Source: Kingdonia uniflora (lineage: Eukaryota > Streptophyta > Magnoliopsida > Ranunculales > Circaeasteraceae). From it: a stretch of 64,000 nucleotides of DNA. Each line of letters begins with the position of its first letter. The stretch's first letter is position 1. Shown piece after piece: positions 45,342 through 57,059 of the stretch. The stretch spans positions 868,001 through 932,000 of the forward strand of contig JACGCM010001329.1 in the NCBI GenBank assembly GCA_014058105.1. The letters run 5' to 3'. The position numbers were made by a program, and so were the translations under genes. The notes below the pieces were generated by a model. It saw only the letters and a program-made list of their open reading frames with translations. It did not search any database and was not told the DNA's origin.

Positions 45342-47587
45342 ATGCGTACCTGTCGAGCTTAGAGGATGAGGCTGGTAGATGAGGAAGATGAAGTAAACGA
45401 ACCAAAATATATCTGGTCGAGGTCGAGGGGTGAGAGCAGTGATGTTGAAGTGTTAGAAATTGTAACGGACGCCCCATTGGCTATGGTAGCGCCAAAGGTT
45501 GGAGCTTCGACTAGGAGTCGTCGTAGGGCTCGAATAGTCGGGGAAAATGACGAAGAGGAAAATGAGGAGGAGGGAAAGGGGAATGAAGGTAATGTCGAAC
45601 CTTCGGGTGATGAGAGGGAGGAAGGGGAAGAGGAGCAGAGTGATAATAGGGATGATTCAAATGATTCAGGTATAACGGCGGGGCCAGTCTTAACCTAAGA
45701 AAAGGCAAGACTGGATCGATTCATGTCGAAACACGGGTTATTGAAGGTGGGTGTTATACTGGTGCCAGTAGGGGCCGAATATTCATTCAAGGATACCCCC
45801 CAGGATGGGATTATGGCATTCAGAGGCCAGATTCGATTAGGTATACAGTTGCCTCTTCGACGGCTGGTGAAAAAAGTATTGAATTTCTAGTATGTTGCCC
45901 CATGTTAGATGAATGGAAATTTTTATAAGATGATAAGAGTTGTCGAGGGGATGAATGTGGAGTTGAATCGTGAGAGGAAGGGTTAGATCGAGTGATTCAG
46001 CATCATATCGTTATACTCGAGGAAAGTAAATATGAGGGGAGATATGTATCACATCCAATGCCATGTGGACAAACCATGGTTATTTGACCTGCGTTCGACT
46101 GGGCGTGGGTAGGATAAAGATTTGGTGGTGGTGAGGGGTAATTATGATAATGCAGAGGAGGAGGTACATAAGCTTAAACATAGGCTGTATAATCCAAGTA
46201 AGTTGATAGTCGAAGGCTGTTTATTATGTGGTTCGAATAGATTGTTGAACTTGTCTTCGTTGTTTTGCAGATCCCTCAAATAATTTATTAAAGCACTCGA
46301 GGAGTTATATTGATGAGCTGATCAACCAGGACGAGGAGTGGGTAAATTAGGCGTTAAGGAAGTTAGGCTGAGGGACGTTCCTCTAGCTGTTGGGCAATCA
46401 AAGAAAAGGAAAGAAGGAAGTTCTTCGTCGAGGGCAGGGGAGATGGATTATGACAGATTGAGTCAAAAGTTGAGCTATGTGCCGAGGGAGCGGCGAGGAG
46501 GGCCTGGGATAGTACGGGCGAGCGTACCTGAGACTATTCTCGAGGTACCGCGGCATACCAATAAGGGTAAAGCTAAGGTTAATGACAAAGTTTTAACTGT
46601 ACAGCAGACGAAGACAACTTTGCGGAAGAGGCCTCGTGAGCAGATGGTCGATGACAAAAATGAACCGGCCAACACGAGGCGATACGAGGTCGAACTGGAG
46701 GAGAATGCTCAGGTAACGGCTGCGTCGATGACCAGCCTCTGCAGTACGAGCCCGGATGAAGCGGGAAAGTAAATGAACAAGGCCCTATATCAGGTAAGTG
46801 TTTCTGAAATTGCAAAGTTATAATTATGCTTTGAGAACTGTTGAGTAGTCGAGTATTCGTGCAGGTGAATGCTTGGGCCCAAGCTTATAACAAAGCCCAA
46901 AAGGTATCGAGTGAAAAACTAAAGCAAGCAAAGAATAGTCTGACGCTCACACAGGAGACCATTATGTCGCTGGAGACCCAGGTTGGTGTACTAGGACGTG
47001 AGAGGCTATAGATTAAAGCCGATGCTGTGAGGGAAGTTAAAGCTGTGATTGTCAACAGTAATCAAATGTGAACAGTGTTGGAGGCAAAGCTAGTTGAGAA
47101 ATAAGAGCAGCTAAAGGATAATAAAGCATGCTTCCAGGCGCAATACGTTGAGAAGTATGACACGACCATGGCTCTGAAGAACTTTATGGATAATAAGAGC
47201 AGCTAAAGGATAATAAGAACATGCTTCCAGGCGTAATACGATGAGAAGTATGACACGACCACGGCTCTGAAGAACTTTATGGATGGGTTGGGGCATAATC
47301 CAGAGACCTTCGAGCACTTTTCTTCGACCGAATAGCCTGTTGTCAAAGATGTTACGCAGGCAGAGGGGATAGGAGTGGACCCTGTAGGAGGAGGTGCTGG
47401 AGATGTTATAGCTAATCCCACGGTCGATGGGGATGGTACTGGAAATGTTGAAGGGGGTTCTGCAATTGCAGGCGCCGCTGATTCTTCGGGAATGAACACT
47501 GCTGTCGAAGTTTGTGGAGGTGGTGCTGTAGAAGATCAAGGAGAAAATATGGCCAATCTTGTGGTGAATACAGCTAATCCTGTGTGA
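45342..47587 (+). pseudogene. Antisense accessory ORF2 of element B (PF04195-like)
   Basis: ATG at 45,342 with TAG at 45,360-45,362. The frame continues 'MRLVDEEDEVNEPKYIWSRS' through a strongly acidic Glu/Asp/Gly block to 45,698. Beyond a stop comes the conserved part: 'PQDGIMAFRGQIRLGIQLPL', 'MNGNFYKMIRVVEGMNVELN', 'DMYHIQCHVDKPWLFDL'. A likely GT-AG intron follows at about 46,197-46,270. Then come a basic linker (46,338-46,772) and a Gly/Ala/Val-rich end (47,375-47,587). It matches element A ORF2 in order and motifs. A 60-bp stretch ('gataataagagcagctaaag' onward) is duplicated at 47,110-47,160 and 47,190-47,245. Confidence 0.6.
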
Positions 47588-47935
47588 GTGGGGTGTTTAT
47601 AAAAGGTATTTTATTTGGTATTTATAGAAAGTCATTTGTAATGAATTCTTGTCTATTGTATCCACTTTAATTTGTTGGATAGGTTAAATTTTGAATAATG
47701 AGTATTGGATAGGTAGATTGAGTAATGTATTTGAACTGGACCTGCTAGTATTTATTGAACTTGAATTGTTGGTATGTCTGTATGCTTGAAGCTTTGCATG
47801 AGAATTGAAGTATAAAAATCTTCTGACGTCAAGGATCGAAGGATGATGTGGTCGGGTGTAATGTATCATCGAGTATCCGGTCTGTCGACCATTCAAGTCA
47901 CGCGGGATTGCTCGAACTGGAAACTTGAATAACTT
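47588..47935. other. Element B spacer before the tandem array
   Basis: AT-rich with no gene. It contains 'ggatagg(t/g)' and 'attgaa' repeats. Confidence 0.4.
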
Positions 47936-48885
47936 CAAGGTCGCCCCCGAGTATCAGTCAAGTTGAAGGGTTGACATGATACTTAGGTTTGACCAACTCG
48001 GTGCGCTTGTATGTTAAAGTTTGCCCCCGGGTCTCTCCACAGGTTTGAGCCTAACCGAAGCATTATGTGGTCGGCCCCAATGCATCCCCGAGGGTCTGGT
48101 CTATCGACCATTCATTCCCCTTGGGTTTGCTTGAATAGAAACCTTGAAAATTTTTGAGGTCACCCCCAAGTATAAGTCGGGTCAAAAGGTTGACGTGATA
48201 CTTTGGTTTGTCCAAGAAGTTTATTGGACTTCGAAAGTCGCCCCCTGGTCTATCCGTGGGATTGAGCCTAAACGAAGCATTATGTGGTCGGACCCAATGC
48301 ATCCCTGAGAGTCCGGTCTATCGACCATTCATGCCCCTCGGGTTTGCTAAAATTGGAACCTTGAAAAACTTTGAGGTCGCCCCCAAGTATCAGTCGGGTC
48401 GAAGGGTTGACATGATACTTAGGTTTGTCCAAGAAGTTCACTGGACTTCGAAGGTCGCCCCCAGCTCTATCCGCAGGATTAAGCCTAAACAAAGTATTAT
48501 GTGGTCAGCCCCAATGTATCCCCGAGGGTCAGGTCTATTGACCATTCATTCCCCTCAGGTTTGCTTAAATTAGAACCTTGAAAAACTTTAAGGTCGCCCC
48601 CAAGTATCAGTCAGGTCGAAGGGTTGACATGATACTTAGGTTTGTCTAAGAAGTTCACTGGACTTCGAAGGTCGCCCCCGGGTCTATCCGTTGGATTGAG
48701 CCTAAACGAAGCATTATCTAGTCAGCCCCAATGCATCCCCGAGGGTCCGGTCTATCGACCATTCATGCCCCTCGGGTTTGCTTGAATTGGAATCTTAAAA
48801 AACTTTAAGGTCGCCCCCAAGTATCAGTCAGGTCAAAGGGTTGACATGAATGATACTTAGGTTTGTCTAAGAAGTTTACTTTAAG
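47936..48885. repeat. Tandem array of about 217-bp units in element B
   Basis: The marker 'ggtcgcccccaagtatcagt' (or close variants) recurs at about 47,939, 48,159, 48,374, 48,591 and 48,809, a period of 215-220 bp. Each full unit also contains a second 'gtcgcccccgggtctatccg' type block and 'tctatcgaccattcatgccc'. It lies between integrase and antisense ORF2, the same place as the array in element A, but with an unrelated unit. Confidence 0.92.
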
Positions 48886-48929
48886 ACATGACATGAAGTA
48901 GTGATGATAAAATATGTTCATTGATTATG

Positions 48930-49985
48930 TTGTATTTACATCAGTTGAACAGGGTGGTAGCCGCGGCCTGTTATATGAGACTAACTGTATTGTATTTCAA
49001 GGGTTGGGTAGAGGCTCCTCAGCTTTTATCATTAGATAATAGGATCCTTTGTCAGTTTTGTCGAACACGGCATAAGGTCCTTCCCAGGACTCGGCTAGCT
49101 TGCCGGTATTGCGAGGCTTCGAAGAAGGTGTGACTCACCAATGTACGAGGTCTCCAATATCGAAGTTACGGGTCGAACCCTTTTGTTGTATGACTTCTAG
49201 AGAGAGAGGTGATAACGGTTGAGATTAGTGATGCTTCAGTCTCTTGTTTTATCAATCCATAACATATTGTATCCAAGTTCGAACTCATTATCTTCATCGG
49301 GGAGGTCAGGGTCGCGCATTGGTACTTTGAACTGAGTAGGAAGCACAACTTCGGTACCGTAAGCTAGGAGGAAAAGAGTATAGCCTGTCGCCTTTCTTGG
49401 TGTGGTACGATAGGCCCAAAGTACATGTTTTAATTTTTGAACCCATTGGCCTTTCTTCTCATCGACACGTTTATTAAGACTGTCGACTATGGTTTTATTG
49501 ATTGCTTCAACTTGACCATTCCACTGTGGGTAATAAGGTGTTAAGGGTGAGAGAATAATTTTGTACTTTCTTGAGGAAATTGCATACTTTGTTCCTAACA
49601 AACTGTGGACCGTTGACGCATCGAATCATGTGAGGGCAGCCAAAACATGTGATGATATTTTCCCATAAGAACTTAATGACTTCTTCTTCTCTAGTTCGAC
49701 ATAGAGGCACAACTTTGACCCATTTAGTAAAGTAATCTGTGGTCACTAGAATATGTTCTCATCTACCCGATGCTTTGGGGAAATGGCCCACTAGATTAAT
49801 GGCCTACCGCTTGAACGACCAAGCAACTTGGCTATAATGGAGGTCATGTAAAGGGCTTCGGATGTCATGGGCGTGACGTTGGCATTTGTCACAGTATTTC
49901 GCATACTCTTCAACTTGTTTCTTTATATTGGGCCAGAATAGCCCTTGTGTTACGGCTCGAAGAGCCATAGATTGACCAGCAGTGT
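48930..49985 (-). pseudogene. pol: Element B integrase
   Basis: Minus strand. A zinc-binding start lies near 49,860-49,950 ('YAKYCDKCQRHAHDI'). The core has 'TTDYFTKWVKVVPLCRTREE' (first Asp). The second acidic position is lost ('CVNGPQF', Asp to Val), while 'YYPQWNGQVEAINKTIVDSL' keeps the Glu. Then 'YRTTPRKATGYTLFLLAYGT', and a C-terminal part ending 'SWEGPYAVFDKTDKGSYYLM' near 48,990. Two overlapping frames (49,507-49,746, 49,236-49,601) show a frameshift. It is inactive as judged by the lost catalytic residue. Confidence 0.85.
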
Positions 49986-50159
49986 GAGCACTGCAGTTAC
50001 CTTTGTGGAGTTCGGTAAGTATGGTAGGGGATTCGTTTTGGGAGATGCAGCTGAGGTGTACACCATTTGGGGATTTTCGGTGTGGTCCGCCTATGAGAAT
50101 GGTGTATCTACGGCAGCTTTCCAGTAATGAACGTTTAGCTTAGGGATCTTCTGAGAGGG

Positions 50160-50830
50160 TAGAACTATGGAAATAAGCAAGAAAAGGTATTTGCCAGTCA
50201 TCGGGATCGAGACTATCGCCTCCAATATTGATGGCATTGACTTCCATCTGGTCGATACTTGGGTTTTTGAGTACTTCGATATGGGGTGTTTGAGATTCGG
50301 ACTACCCTAACATGGCTGCTATGTAGGCGAGGGCATCGGCATGTCTGTTTTTACCTCGAGGGTAATGTGTAATAGAATTTTTTTTAGGGAACGATCCATG
50401 CGCTGGCGGACAAGTGTAGCATACTCAGCCATGCGACCGTTGGCCTGATTTTCGCCAGTGTACTGTCTTTGAATAAGCTGAGAATCAATAAATATTATAA
50501 GTTTGGGAACACCAAGTTCAAGGGCGAGATCGGGGCCATGTATCAAAGCTTCATATTCGGCCTCATTATTAGAACATTTGAAGTTTAACTTGACAACTTT
50601 TTTGATTCAGTCATTGGAAGGGGTGTCCAGAACAATACCTATCCCCGAACAGTTAGGTCCAGTGGATCCCTCAGTAAAGAGATGCCAGCCTGTGTTAGGT
50701 TTCCAAGGGTCACTCTGTTCGGGCTGGTCTTCTGGTAGATAATCTTCATGTTCCTCCCAATCGATATCTTCGACCAGGAAGTCGGTAAGGAAATCAACAA
50801 CTATTTGGCCTTTTGAGCTATTTGTTTCTC
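50160..50830 (-). pseudogene. pol: Element B RNase H
   Basis: Minus strand, 50,319-50,546: 'HGPDLALELGVPKLIIFIDS QLIQRQYTGE', the Asp-containing block of a gypsy RNase H. Upstream, broken frames continue toward RT ('NSSGIGIVLDTP' type remnants near 50,620-50,660). Stops interrupt it. Confidence 0.75.
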
Positions 50831-51600
50831 GAAAGTGATGTCGTGTTTACCAAGATAACTAGACCATTGTTGTACCCGTCTAGATTTATCTTTCTTATTG
50901 AGGATCTCCTGAAGGGGGTAGTTGGTGATAACACGTATAAGTTAAGCTTGAAAGTATGGTTTGAGCTTTCGAGCAGTGTAGACGAGTGTAAGGAGCAATC
51001 GCTCGAGCTTGGTATATCGAGTCTCGACAGGTATCAGAGTTTTGTTGATAAAGTATACGGATGAAATGCTCAATAAGAAAGATAAATCTAGATGGGTACA
51101 ACAATGCCAAATTGGCATTTGTCTGGGCTTAGTTTCATACTATAAGAGCGAAGTATTGAGAACACTTCGGTTAGGTCATGTATATGGGTATGTTTTGGGA
51201 GGTTTTTACATAACATGTCATCGATGTAAACTTTGTCTGACTTGCCAAGCAAAGGTTTGAATATAGTGGTAACAAGACGTTGGTAAGTGGCACCCATATT
51301 TTTAAGGGCGAAGGGCATGACGTTAAAGCAGTAAAGACCTTGTTCAGTAATAAATGAAGTTTTAAGTTGGTCTTCTGGGAGGAAGGGTACATGGTTGTAA
51401 TCGGAAGTTGTGTCCATTATAGATAACCGTTCATGGCTAGCCGTAGCATCCAGAACCACAGAAATGATCAAGAAAGGAAAACTGTCCTTCAGTGTATGTT
51501 TATTGAGGTCTGTGAAGTCGACGCAGATACAGATCTTGTCATTCTTCTTGGGGATAGCTACAATATTTGAGATCTAATCGGCGTACTTGACTTCTCGAAT
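50830..51600 (-). pseudogene. pol: Element B reverse transcriptase
   Basis: Minus strand, 51,088-51,471: 'LSIMDTTSDYNHVPFLPEDQ' (first catalytic Asp), 'CFNVMPFALKNMGATYQRLV' and the active-site 'VYIDDMLCKNL', then 'LSPDKCQFGI'. The fingers and connection parts are in other frames with stops. Confidence 0.85.
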
Positions 51601-51959
51601 ACTCGGTGTTCACCGCTTCTCGAGGTTCACAACTTCTTGAATCCTCAGGGCCAAAGTACGTTTCTTCTACTTCATTGTTATGGATTTAGGGAAGTGGTCG
51701 AGTCGATGGCATGTCAGTTGGGGGTCGACGCCAGGCATCTCATGGAATGAAGACATCTTTATTTGCTCAAAGAATAGTGGTGAGCTCGAGGCGTTCAGCC
51801 TCATCTAAAAACTACCAATGAATGTACCGTGACTAGGGTCGTCAAGTTTAATATAAACAGTAGGTTCGATAGGTGTGTTAGACGGGTTCGATGGTGTTAG
51901 GAGAGAGAGAAGCATTGATTGCTATGGTTTAGCAAGTTTTATGGTAAAATCGATCTCAG

Positions 51960-52440
51960 GGTACTCGCATGAGCAGGCAAGGCGTTGAGAGCCTTTCATG
52001 TTCCGCGTGCCACAAGGGGTAGTGAAACAAAGTGTTTGGTGGTAACTATAAGGTATGGCTTTCATGGCATGAAGCCAGTCCCAGCTTAGAATGCCCAGGT
52101 ATTCAAATTTCTTGTCGATGACGAGAAAGTTAGTTTGGAGAATGACTGGACCGGTGGTGACAGGGAGGCTAAGGCGACCGATGACGACTTCAGTAGCGTC
52201 GTTAAAGCCCTTAAGTTCGATATTGGCCGGTGTTATGAGGTCTATATTTTGCGTGGCTCGAACAATCTAAAGGAAAAGTACGTCTGCTGCACTGTCCGTA
52301 TCAATGAGCATGGTATGGAGGATGAGGTATTCAACATTAATCATAATGACCAAGGGGTCGGAGTGGGGGAAGCGAACATGAGAAGTATTGCAATCGATGA
52401 AGGATATACCTTCGGGTCAAGGGTGTTGGCTAGATTCTAG
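51960..52440 (-). pseudogene. pol: Element B protease region
   Basis: On the minus strand 'SSSMLIDTDSAADVLFLRLF' (about 52,240-52,330) matches the gypsy protease 'VDTGSSADvLF' with Gly changed to Asp at the active site. Downstream, 'YLGILSWDWLHAMKAIPYSY' (about 52,050-52,100) is the usual 'GRPWLH' block. Frames are shifted and contain stops. Confidence 0.65.
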
Positions 52441-52479
52441 TATAAGGATGGGTAGCTTCTCGTGATAGGTAAGCTTATA

Positions 52480-53330
52480 ACAGTCTTCGACTCGTTTAAA
52501 CTTGCTTCGAGTATGACCACTGTCGATGTTATTGACTTCGATGGGTAGAGCTGGAAAAGGTGTACCTCGACTGGGTCGGTATTGTGCTATTTTCCGATTT
52601 TAGGGGTATGGAAATTTAAAGGTACTTTGACCGCGAGGAGTTTGGGGCAGATGGGGTTGTTTAACCGACTCCAAGAGTTCGGTGTGGGGCTTCCACTGAC
52701 ACGAATAGCGGTACAGATTTTTTAATCGGTAAGATAGGCAGGATGAGGAGGAGATCGCTGGGGCCGAGGGTGGTGAGGCCGCAGGTATGGGGCATGTTCG
52801 GCACTGCGCTCGCCAAGGCATTCTCGAGCAGGTCGCCGTATAGTGTGGCGAGAAGTGTGAAGTATAAAATCAGAGGAATCTTCCGTAACAGGGACACCAA
52901 GATTGATCGAGCTAGTGGGTATGGCGGTAGGAGTACCCTCGGCGCCAAGATGGACCGGGGGGACTTTGAGATGGAGGTGGGGCCTAAGCCGGGAGCAGGT
53001 TGAAAATGCGTGAGGGGGCAGGTAATCGAGAGCGCCGAGGAGCGTCGCGGGTGCGACCTTGTTGAAGCTCTCGAACGGTAAGGCGTAACTCGTCCAGAGC
53101 ACGGTGTTGCCAGTCAAAGTCGTTTAAACGGCACTACCATTTAGCCTCGAGTTCTTAGCGGCGTTCTTCACGCTCAATGCGTAACTGATTGTTGTGGCGC
53201 TCCTCGGCCTGAGCAAATTATTGGCTTATGAGGGCAAGTTGAGCGGCTACTCCGTCGGCGGAGTTACCGATGATGGCGGAGGTTGAGCGAAGGGTGGGGG
53301 GTAGAGAAAAAATGAAAGGGGTAGGGTGGA
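52480..53330 (-). pseudogene. gag: Element B shortened gag region
   Basis: Minus strand frames from 53,469 down to 52,600 give a charged helical start ('ERHNNQLRIEREERR', 'RALDELRLTVRELQQGR') and Pro-rich sequence. The gag core seen in element A ('RWFHSLPEGSI' ) and a zinc knuckle are missing. PBS to protease is about 0.9 kb here against about 1.7 kb in A, which suggests a gag deletion. Confidence 0.5.
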
Positions 53331-53334
53331 TGCA

Positions 53335-53351
53335 GCATAGGCAGCGCCAAA
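53335..53351 (-). other. Element B primer-binding site
   Basis: The minus strand reads tttggcgctgcctatgc. It shares only the first part of the PBS with element A. Confidence 0.65.
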
Positions 53352-54023
53352 TATAGGGGCCAAGTTTCATAAGAAGGGAAACTAGCTCGTATACCACGGG
53401 GTTATCTTTGACCTGGGGCTTAAACAAGTATATAAGATAATAATAAACTATATTACAAAAATAACACACTTGCGTGGAGTTCTAGAATGGGTTACTCCAC
53501 AACCTTTGGCAAGGATTTTGAATGATTGATGTTATATATATCGAGTTAGGAGATAGGTCGAAGAGGAAATGAGTTACAGGGTATTCGAAGGTAATCTTGT
53601 AGGGCTTTTTGGGATAGATTTTCTATCCCCTTCATAGTGCCTCCTCCTTCCTATTTATAGGATATAGAAAGGGCCGAGTCACTATGGGAGATCAGATTAC
53701 ATGTATATCCTTTGGGGATAACTATTCTGTACTCAGAGTCGGTTCTGACACTGTAGCTATCAGGTAGCCCGTTTCAATGTCCTGTCTGGTGAGTTGGCTG
53801 TCAGACGCGTCTACCTTTGACCATGTATTACCATAGTCTCTCTAAATTTTGGTTCTAGCCATTTGTCTTCGGCTTCGATTATAATGTCTTCGAGCATTCG
53901 GTTAATGTCGGAAGACTTCTTGGACTTAGTTGCTATCTAGTTGGGCTTCGAGTCTCTATGTAGTCTTCGATGCAGTCTTCGAGTATTCGACTAGTACTGG
54001 AAGGCTACGAGAAGGCTACTACA
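53352..54023 (-). repeat. Element B 5' LTR
   Basis: The starting TG is mutated to TA (tataggggccaagttt). It ends ggctactaca; 672 bp. Confidence 0.92.
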
Positions 54024-54028
54024 AACAT

Positions 54029-54870
54029 TGGAGATAGGGTCCTATCACTGATAACTTATAAAGGAAATTATCAGCAACGACGTATCGCTTAGCATTATCA
54101 AGTACACGTCTCCTTTTTGGCTGGATCTGAAGGTAGTTAGTTCACTATCAAATTTGTTTTCGGGTCTGATATATGTGAGGATAGGTCGTCTCCAATCGTC
54201 CACATCCTCTTTACTGCCCCCAATATTAACATAATTTGAACTTATGATGTTAATACTGGGGGTGGATATTACTTTGATCTTGAGATATCGAGCTTTTGTT
54301 CTAAGGACTCCCGCAAGATATGCAAGGGAATCAGAATATATATTTTCTCCATGAGGCAAATGTTTGATGGCAGCCTTCTTGAATCTACTCATTAGATCGG
54401 CTATTGCTGCCAATCGGTCATTTTTCTATTCTGTTGAAACTTGTCTGTGTAATAGTTTACTATAAGTAAAGTGTCTGTATAGACGGATAGCTCGAGAATC
54501 CCAATTTCCAAAGCCATATCCAGACCATGGATTAGTGCCTCATATTTTGTCTTATTGTTTGTGGCTTGGAAGTTGAGTCTGATTACTTTTTTAATTATAT
54601 CATTAAAAGGCGTGATAAGGACGATGGATATGCTTGACCCTGCAGGTTCGACAAAACCATCAGTGAGAAGGTGCCAACCTTTCTTGGATATCCAATCTGA
54701 CTTTTTCTTGAATTGTTCTTCATTGATCTTTGCACAATCTTCTTCCCAGTCAGGATCACTACTGGGAAGTCTACAAGGAAATCTACTACTGTTTGGCCTT
54801 TTTCGGAATACCGTGGTTCAAAACGTATATCGTGCTCACCGAGGGTTACCGACAATTGTTAAACTCGTCT
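54029..54870 (-). pseudogene. pol: Element A RNase H
   Basis: Minus strand, 54,595-54,855 and 54,045-54,413: broken RNase H, ending with a 'KAAIKHLPHGENIYSDSLAY LAG' block (the 'N..ADALA' position). The two frames are shifted. Element B is inserted at 54,024-54,028, just downstream in coding direction. Confidence 0.7.
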
Positions 54871-54977
54871 GAATTTCTCGCACTTAGATAAGATTTCGTG
54901 CAAAGGATAATTTGTCATTACTCGAACTGAGTGAGCTTGGAAATATTGATTTAATTTATCTGATGTGTAAACGAGAT

Positions 54978-55990
54978 CTAACAGTAGTTTCTCGATCTTA
55001 ATATACCATGATTCTGCTGGAGTGAGAGTTTACTGATGAAGTAGACAGGTTTCTCCATCTTTTCGTTGAGTCGAATAAGGACTGAACTCAATGACTCATC
55101 AATAACGACAAGATAGATGGTGAGTTCTTCTCCGTCCTTGGGTATACTTATAACTGGTGGCTTTCCCAAATAGCGTTTGAGTTCTTGAAATGCTACTTCA
55201 CATTCTGTCGTCCATTCGATCTCGAGATCTTTTTTAGGTTTCTTCATCTTTGTCCGTTCACGTAGCAGGTCAAATAACCATCGACACCGATCTGAAGACT
55301 TGAAGATAAAATGATTGATTGTTGTTATCTTGCCACCGAGCTTTTGTATGTCTTTCTTTGTCTTTGGAGAAGGCATAGATAACGGTGCACGAGTACGTTC
55401 TAGGTCAGCCTCTATGCCATGCTTGCTGATTAAATATCCCAAGAATTTGCCTGATTGGACTCCGTATTGGCACTTGTTAGGATTGTGTCTCATTTTGTAA
55501 AAACAAAGAATTTTGAATGCCGTGTGTAAATCCGCGAGATGACTCTCATTCTTGAGACTTTTACACAACATGTCATCAATGTAAACTTCTATCATTTTTC
55601 CGAGATGTTCTTTGAACATTTGTGTTATCAATCTTTGATAAGTAGCTCCTGCGTTCTTGAGTCTGAAAGGTATGACTTTGTAGCAATACAAACCATGCTC
55701 TATAATGAAAGCCGTTTTCTCCTAATCTTCGGATACAGAGGTATCTGGTTATATTCTGATGCAATGTCCATCATGGATAAAAGTTTCTGCCCTGCGGTGG
55801 AATCGAGCAGATGATTGATGATAGGAAGTAGAAAACTATCTTTCAGAGTATGTTTGTTGAGGTCTGTGAAATCTATGCAGACTCTAATTTTTCCATTTTT
55901 CTTTGTCACTACGACAATGTTCGAGATCCCTTCTGGGTAGTTGGCTTTTAAGATAAAACTAACTTCAATGAGTTTATTGATCTCTTTATT
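54978..55990 (-). pseudogene. pol: Element A reverse transcriptase
   Basis: Minus strand. 55,700-55,909 reads 'KKNGKIRVCIDFTDLNKHTL' and 'LLSMMDIASEYNQIPL'. 54,978-55,691 is a 237-codon open stretch with 'GATYQRLITQMFKEHLGKMI' and the active site 'VYIDDMLCKSL', 'NPNKCQYGVQSGKFLGYLIS', thumb and connection. A frameshift lies at about 55,695. It is the best preserved part of element A. Confidence 0.9.
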
Positions 55991-56399
55991 GACTTCTTCT
56001 CGGTGTCTTGGTGCTAAATTTTTCTATTTTTGCTTGACTGCCTTAGCTTTATCTTTCAAATTGAGCTTATAACAGGCCAAATTGGGATCAATGCCTGGTA
56101 TTTCGTGAAACGTTCAAGCAAAAACATCACTGTTGTTTTTGAGAAATTGAATAAGAGTTGTGCGCTCTATTGTGGGCAAAAGAGTGCCAATGTAGGTGCC
56201 GCTTTTTTCTCCACTGATCTCGATGTACTCTGTAGGTTCTGCACTTGGCAGTTCGTGTTCTGTAAAAAAAATTTGAATGTTCCCTATGGTTTTTTGTAAT
56301 TGCTATGTGAGTTGTGGTATGGATGGTTCTGTCACAGTGGAAACAAAATTTTCACAGGCTCGGGCTAACTTTTAACTGCTTTTGATCTCGTAAATGTCA

Positions 56400-56835
56400 T
56401 CATTCTATTCAAATTGTACCGCCAAATAATAGGTCAATGGAATTGCTCGCATGTTATGCAGCCAGCAGCGTCCCATGATCCCTAAATAACGTGATCTTGT
56501 ATTGATAACGTAGAATACTACATTAACTGTCGCTGGACTAGCTGTAATACGAAGTATAATCTTTCTTACCCATTCTTCCTTAGAACCGCTGAACCCACTG
56601 ATGTCGACGTCACTAGGTTAAACTTTGTCAGCCAATCCTATCTGATCGATTGTGCTTTGGAAAATTAGTTCGATGTTACTGCCCGTATCTACCATCATTG
56701 TATGTAGTACGACATTTTTCATTTTTAACATAATCAAGAGTGCATCATGGTGAGGAAAGTTGACATCCGGAACGTCGCAATCATCGAAGGAGATCTCTGT
56801 TAATTATGAACTAGATGCGTGAAGTAACTGTGCTT
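56400..56835 (-). pseudogene. pol: Element A protease
   Basis: Minus strand: 'TMMVDTGSNIELIFQSTIDQ' (about 56,640-56,710) carries the catalytic Asp-Thr-Gly. 'YLGIMGRCWLHNMRAIPLTY' (about 56,430-56,500) is the 'GRPWLH' block. There is one stop between them. Region 55,990-56,400 is degraded linker. Confidence 0.75.
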
Positions 56836-57059
56836 CTTTGTCGGCTATGGACAGGTCATGAAATTGACCAAGATGTCATCTTTTGCATCGGACTGACTTA
56901 TTAATGGTATGAGTTTTGATAAAGTGGCTGAGGGAGATATGATACAAATGTATTTTCTCGGTTGGTTCTTCATCCTATACGATATCCGTGATAAGCCGAT
57001 AACTCCCATTTTTGTAGCTTTCAACATCCTTGATGTATTCATACATTCTTCCATCCGCA

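Larger units (their letters stand above)
42931..54023 (-). mobile_element. Element B: second Tat-like Ty3/gypsy retrotransposon inside element A
   Basis: LTRs of 672 bp each (42,931-43,602 and 53,352-54,023) are flanked by the exact 5-bp target-site duplication aacat (42,926-42,930 and 54,024-54,028). Minus-strand order: 5' LTR, PBS, shortened gag region, protease, RT, RNase H, integrase, tandem repeats, antisense ORF2, antisense ORF1, polypurine tract, 3' LTR. It has the same plan as element A, and it splits A's pol between RNase H and integrase. It is non-functional by many stops. Confidence 0.92.

Noticed and set aside
52135..52440. Plus-strand open frame of 101 codons
   Set aside because: It is the reverse side of the element B protease region on the minus strand.
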